The translations under genes were made by a program, and so were the position numbers. The notes beneath the pieces are model-generated. The model saw nothing but the letters and a program-made list of their open reading frames with translations. It did no database searches and was not told where the DNA came from. This document shows, in pieces, positions 5,417-6,113 of a DNA stretch of 6,113 nucleotides. This DNA is from an uncultured Oscillospiraceae bacterium (GTDB lineage: Bacteria; Bacillota; Clostridia; Oscillospirales; Ruminococcaceae), in NCBI GenBank assembly GCA_900543705.1, contig UQSL01000095.1:1-6113 (forward strand), read 5' to 3'. The first letter of the stretch is position 1; every line of letters starts with the position of its first letter.

Positions 5417-6113
5417 ATGAATAAAATCACAGAAAAATTATTGAGCCTTGTCTCAGACTGGCAGGGCGGATATACCGGAGCATATAATATTAGAGAGGAC
5501 GGACTGTGTGCGGGACGCCTTTCCACCGAACATATCCGAATTGAATCCAAAACCGATAAACCGGGGCTTGATATCATTGTTTTGCCGGGAACCAAAGGAG
5601 AAACCGTATACATCCCTGCCTGTGTCACCCACGGGGAAATCGATGACTTAGTATACAATGATTTCTATGTTGGAGAAGATGCGGACGTCACGATCGTCGC
5701 TGGATGCGGCGTCAGTACAGAAGATGAAGAGGACGCCCGTCACAATGGTATCCACCGCTTTTTCCTCGAAAAAAATGCACATGTGAAATACGTGGAAAAA
5801 CACGTTGGCATCGGCAAGGGCACCGGACTGCGTAAAATTGACCCGGTTACCGAAGCGACCCTCGCAGAGGGTTCCGTTTTAGAAATGGACACCTCCCAAA
5901 TTGGCGGTGTGGATCAAACCACCCGTAAAACCAGCGCTGTTGTGGAAGCGGATGCCAAACTCATCATCCGTGAAAGACTTTTGACTGAGGGTACTCAGCA
6001 TGCGAAAACAGATTTTGAAGTTTTCCTAAACGGAGAAAATTCCGGTGCCGACCTGATTTCCCGTTCTGTTGCCAAGGGGGATTCCGTTCAGGAATACCAC
6101 TCTCGTATCACTG
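5417..6113 (+). CDS. SufB/SufD-family Fe-S cluster assembly scaffold (3' end cut by the window)
   Basis: Partner of SufC in building Fe-S clusters; proteins of this family form the beta-helix scaffold on which the cluster is made. 232 codons are present with no stop before the window end; short clostridial members are, as I recall, about 310 aa, so roughly the last quarter is missing. Seen: VTIVAGCGV (91-99), RHNGIHRFF (108-116), VKYVEKHVGIG (123-133), EMDTSQIGGVDQTTRKTSA (156-174), ERLLTEGTQHAKTDFEV (186-202) and SRSVAKGDSVQEYHSRIT (215-232), all typical of the SufBD core. Cysteines visible are C31, C69 and C97. The C-terminal region, where cluster-ligating residues of SufB/SufD are known, lies outside the window. 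Thirteen bases separate it from sufC. Whether it should be called SufB or SufD cannot be decided; a lone short member suggests the ancestral SufB/SmsB type. Confidence 0.93.
   Translation, partial: MNKITEKLLSLVSDWQGGYTGAYNIREDGLCAGRLSTEHIRIESKTDKPGLDIIVLPGTKGETVYIPACVTHGEIDDLVYNDFYVGEDADVTIVAGCGVSTEDEEDARHNGIHRFFLEKNAHVKYVEKHVGIGKGTGLRKIDPVTEATLAEGSVLEMDTSQIGGVDQTTRKTSAVVEADAKLIIRERLLTEGTQHAKTDFEVFLNGENSGADLISRSVAKGDSVQEYHSRIT

Overview
The window reads as chromosomal DNA of a Gram-positive anaerobe of the Clostridia, probably near the Oscillospirales/Ruminococcaceae. The evidence is the character of the UvrB, SufC and SufB/D-type proteins, the strong AGGAGG-type ribosome binding sites, TTGACA/TATAAT promoters, a Gram-positive (CGAAC-N4-GTTYC type) LexA box, and the two-gene sufC-sufB/D layout common in clostridia and archaea. 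The genus assignment is inference; the base composition looks moderate.

Left part (1-2870, minus strand): a uvrB-uvrA nucleotide excision repair operon. uvrB is complete (659 aa). uvrA follows after 15 bases, with a TTG start and a ribosome binding site that abuts the uvrB stop, and it runs off the left edge after about 250 codons. The last 30-odd bases at that edge do not read as clean UvrA and look like poor sequence at a contig end. Upstream of uvrB is a textbook promoter (TTGACA, 17 bases, TAGTAT) with a 12/14 LexA box on the expected transcription start, so the operon should be SOS-induced. A second, extended -10 promoter about 115 bases further upstream could give basal expression.

Middle (3078-4455, minus strand): a two-domain protein with a C-terminal DUF4261-type region and no known function, with its own promoter, ribosome binding site and terminator. 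Between its stop codon and the terminator is a 32-codon stretch, open in the same frame, that ends just before the hairpin. It could hold a 23-codon small ORF or be a severed C-terminus.

Right part (4537-6113, plus strand): a divergently transcribed iron-sulfur cluster assembly operon. sufC encodes the ABC-type ATPase. The gene after it encodes a SufB/SufD-family scaffold protein and is cut by the window end. The likely short scaffold and the DEPEAGIDLW form of the SufC Walker B region fit the minimal two-component SufCB ('SMS') type rather than the multi-gene sufABCDSE type. The promoter (TTGAAA, 17 bases, TATAAT) carries an imperfect dyad in its spacer where an Rrf2/IscR-like regulator could bind.

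No mobile element, CRISPR array, tRNA or rRNA was seen. The three units are housekeeping or stress genes side by side and show no obvious joint pathway, apart from the general link between DNA damage and oxidative damage to Fe-S clusters. I see no convincing new multi-gene system. The least understood items are the DUF4261 protein and the small reading frame behind it.
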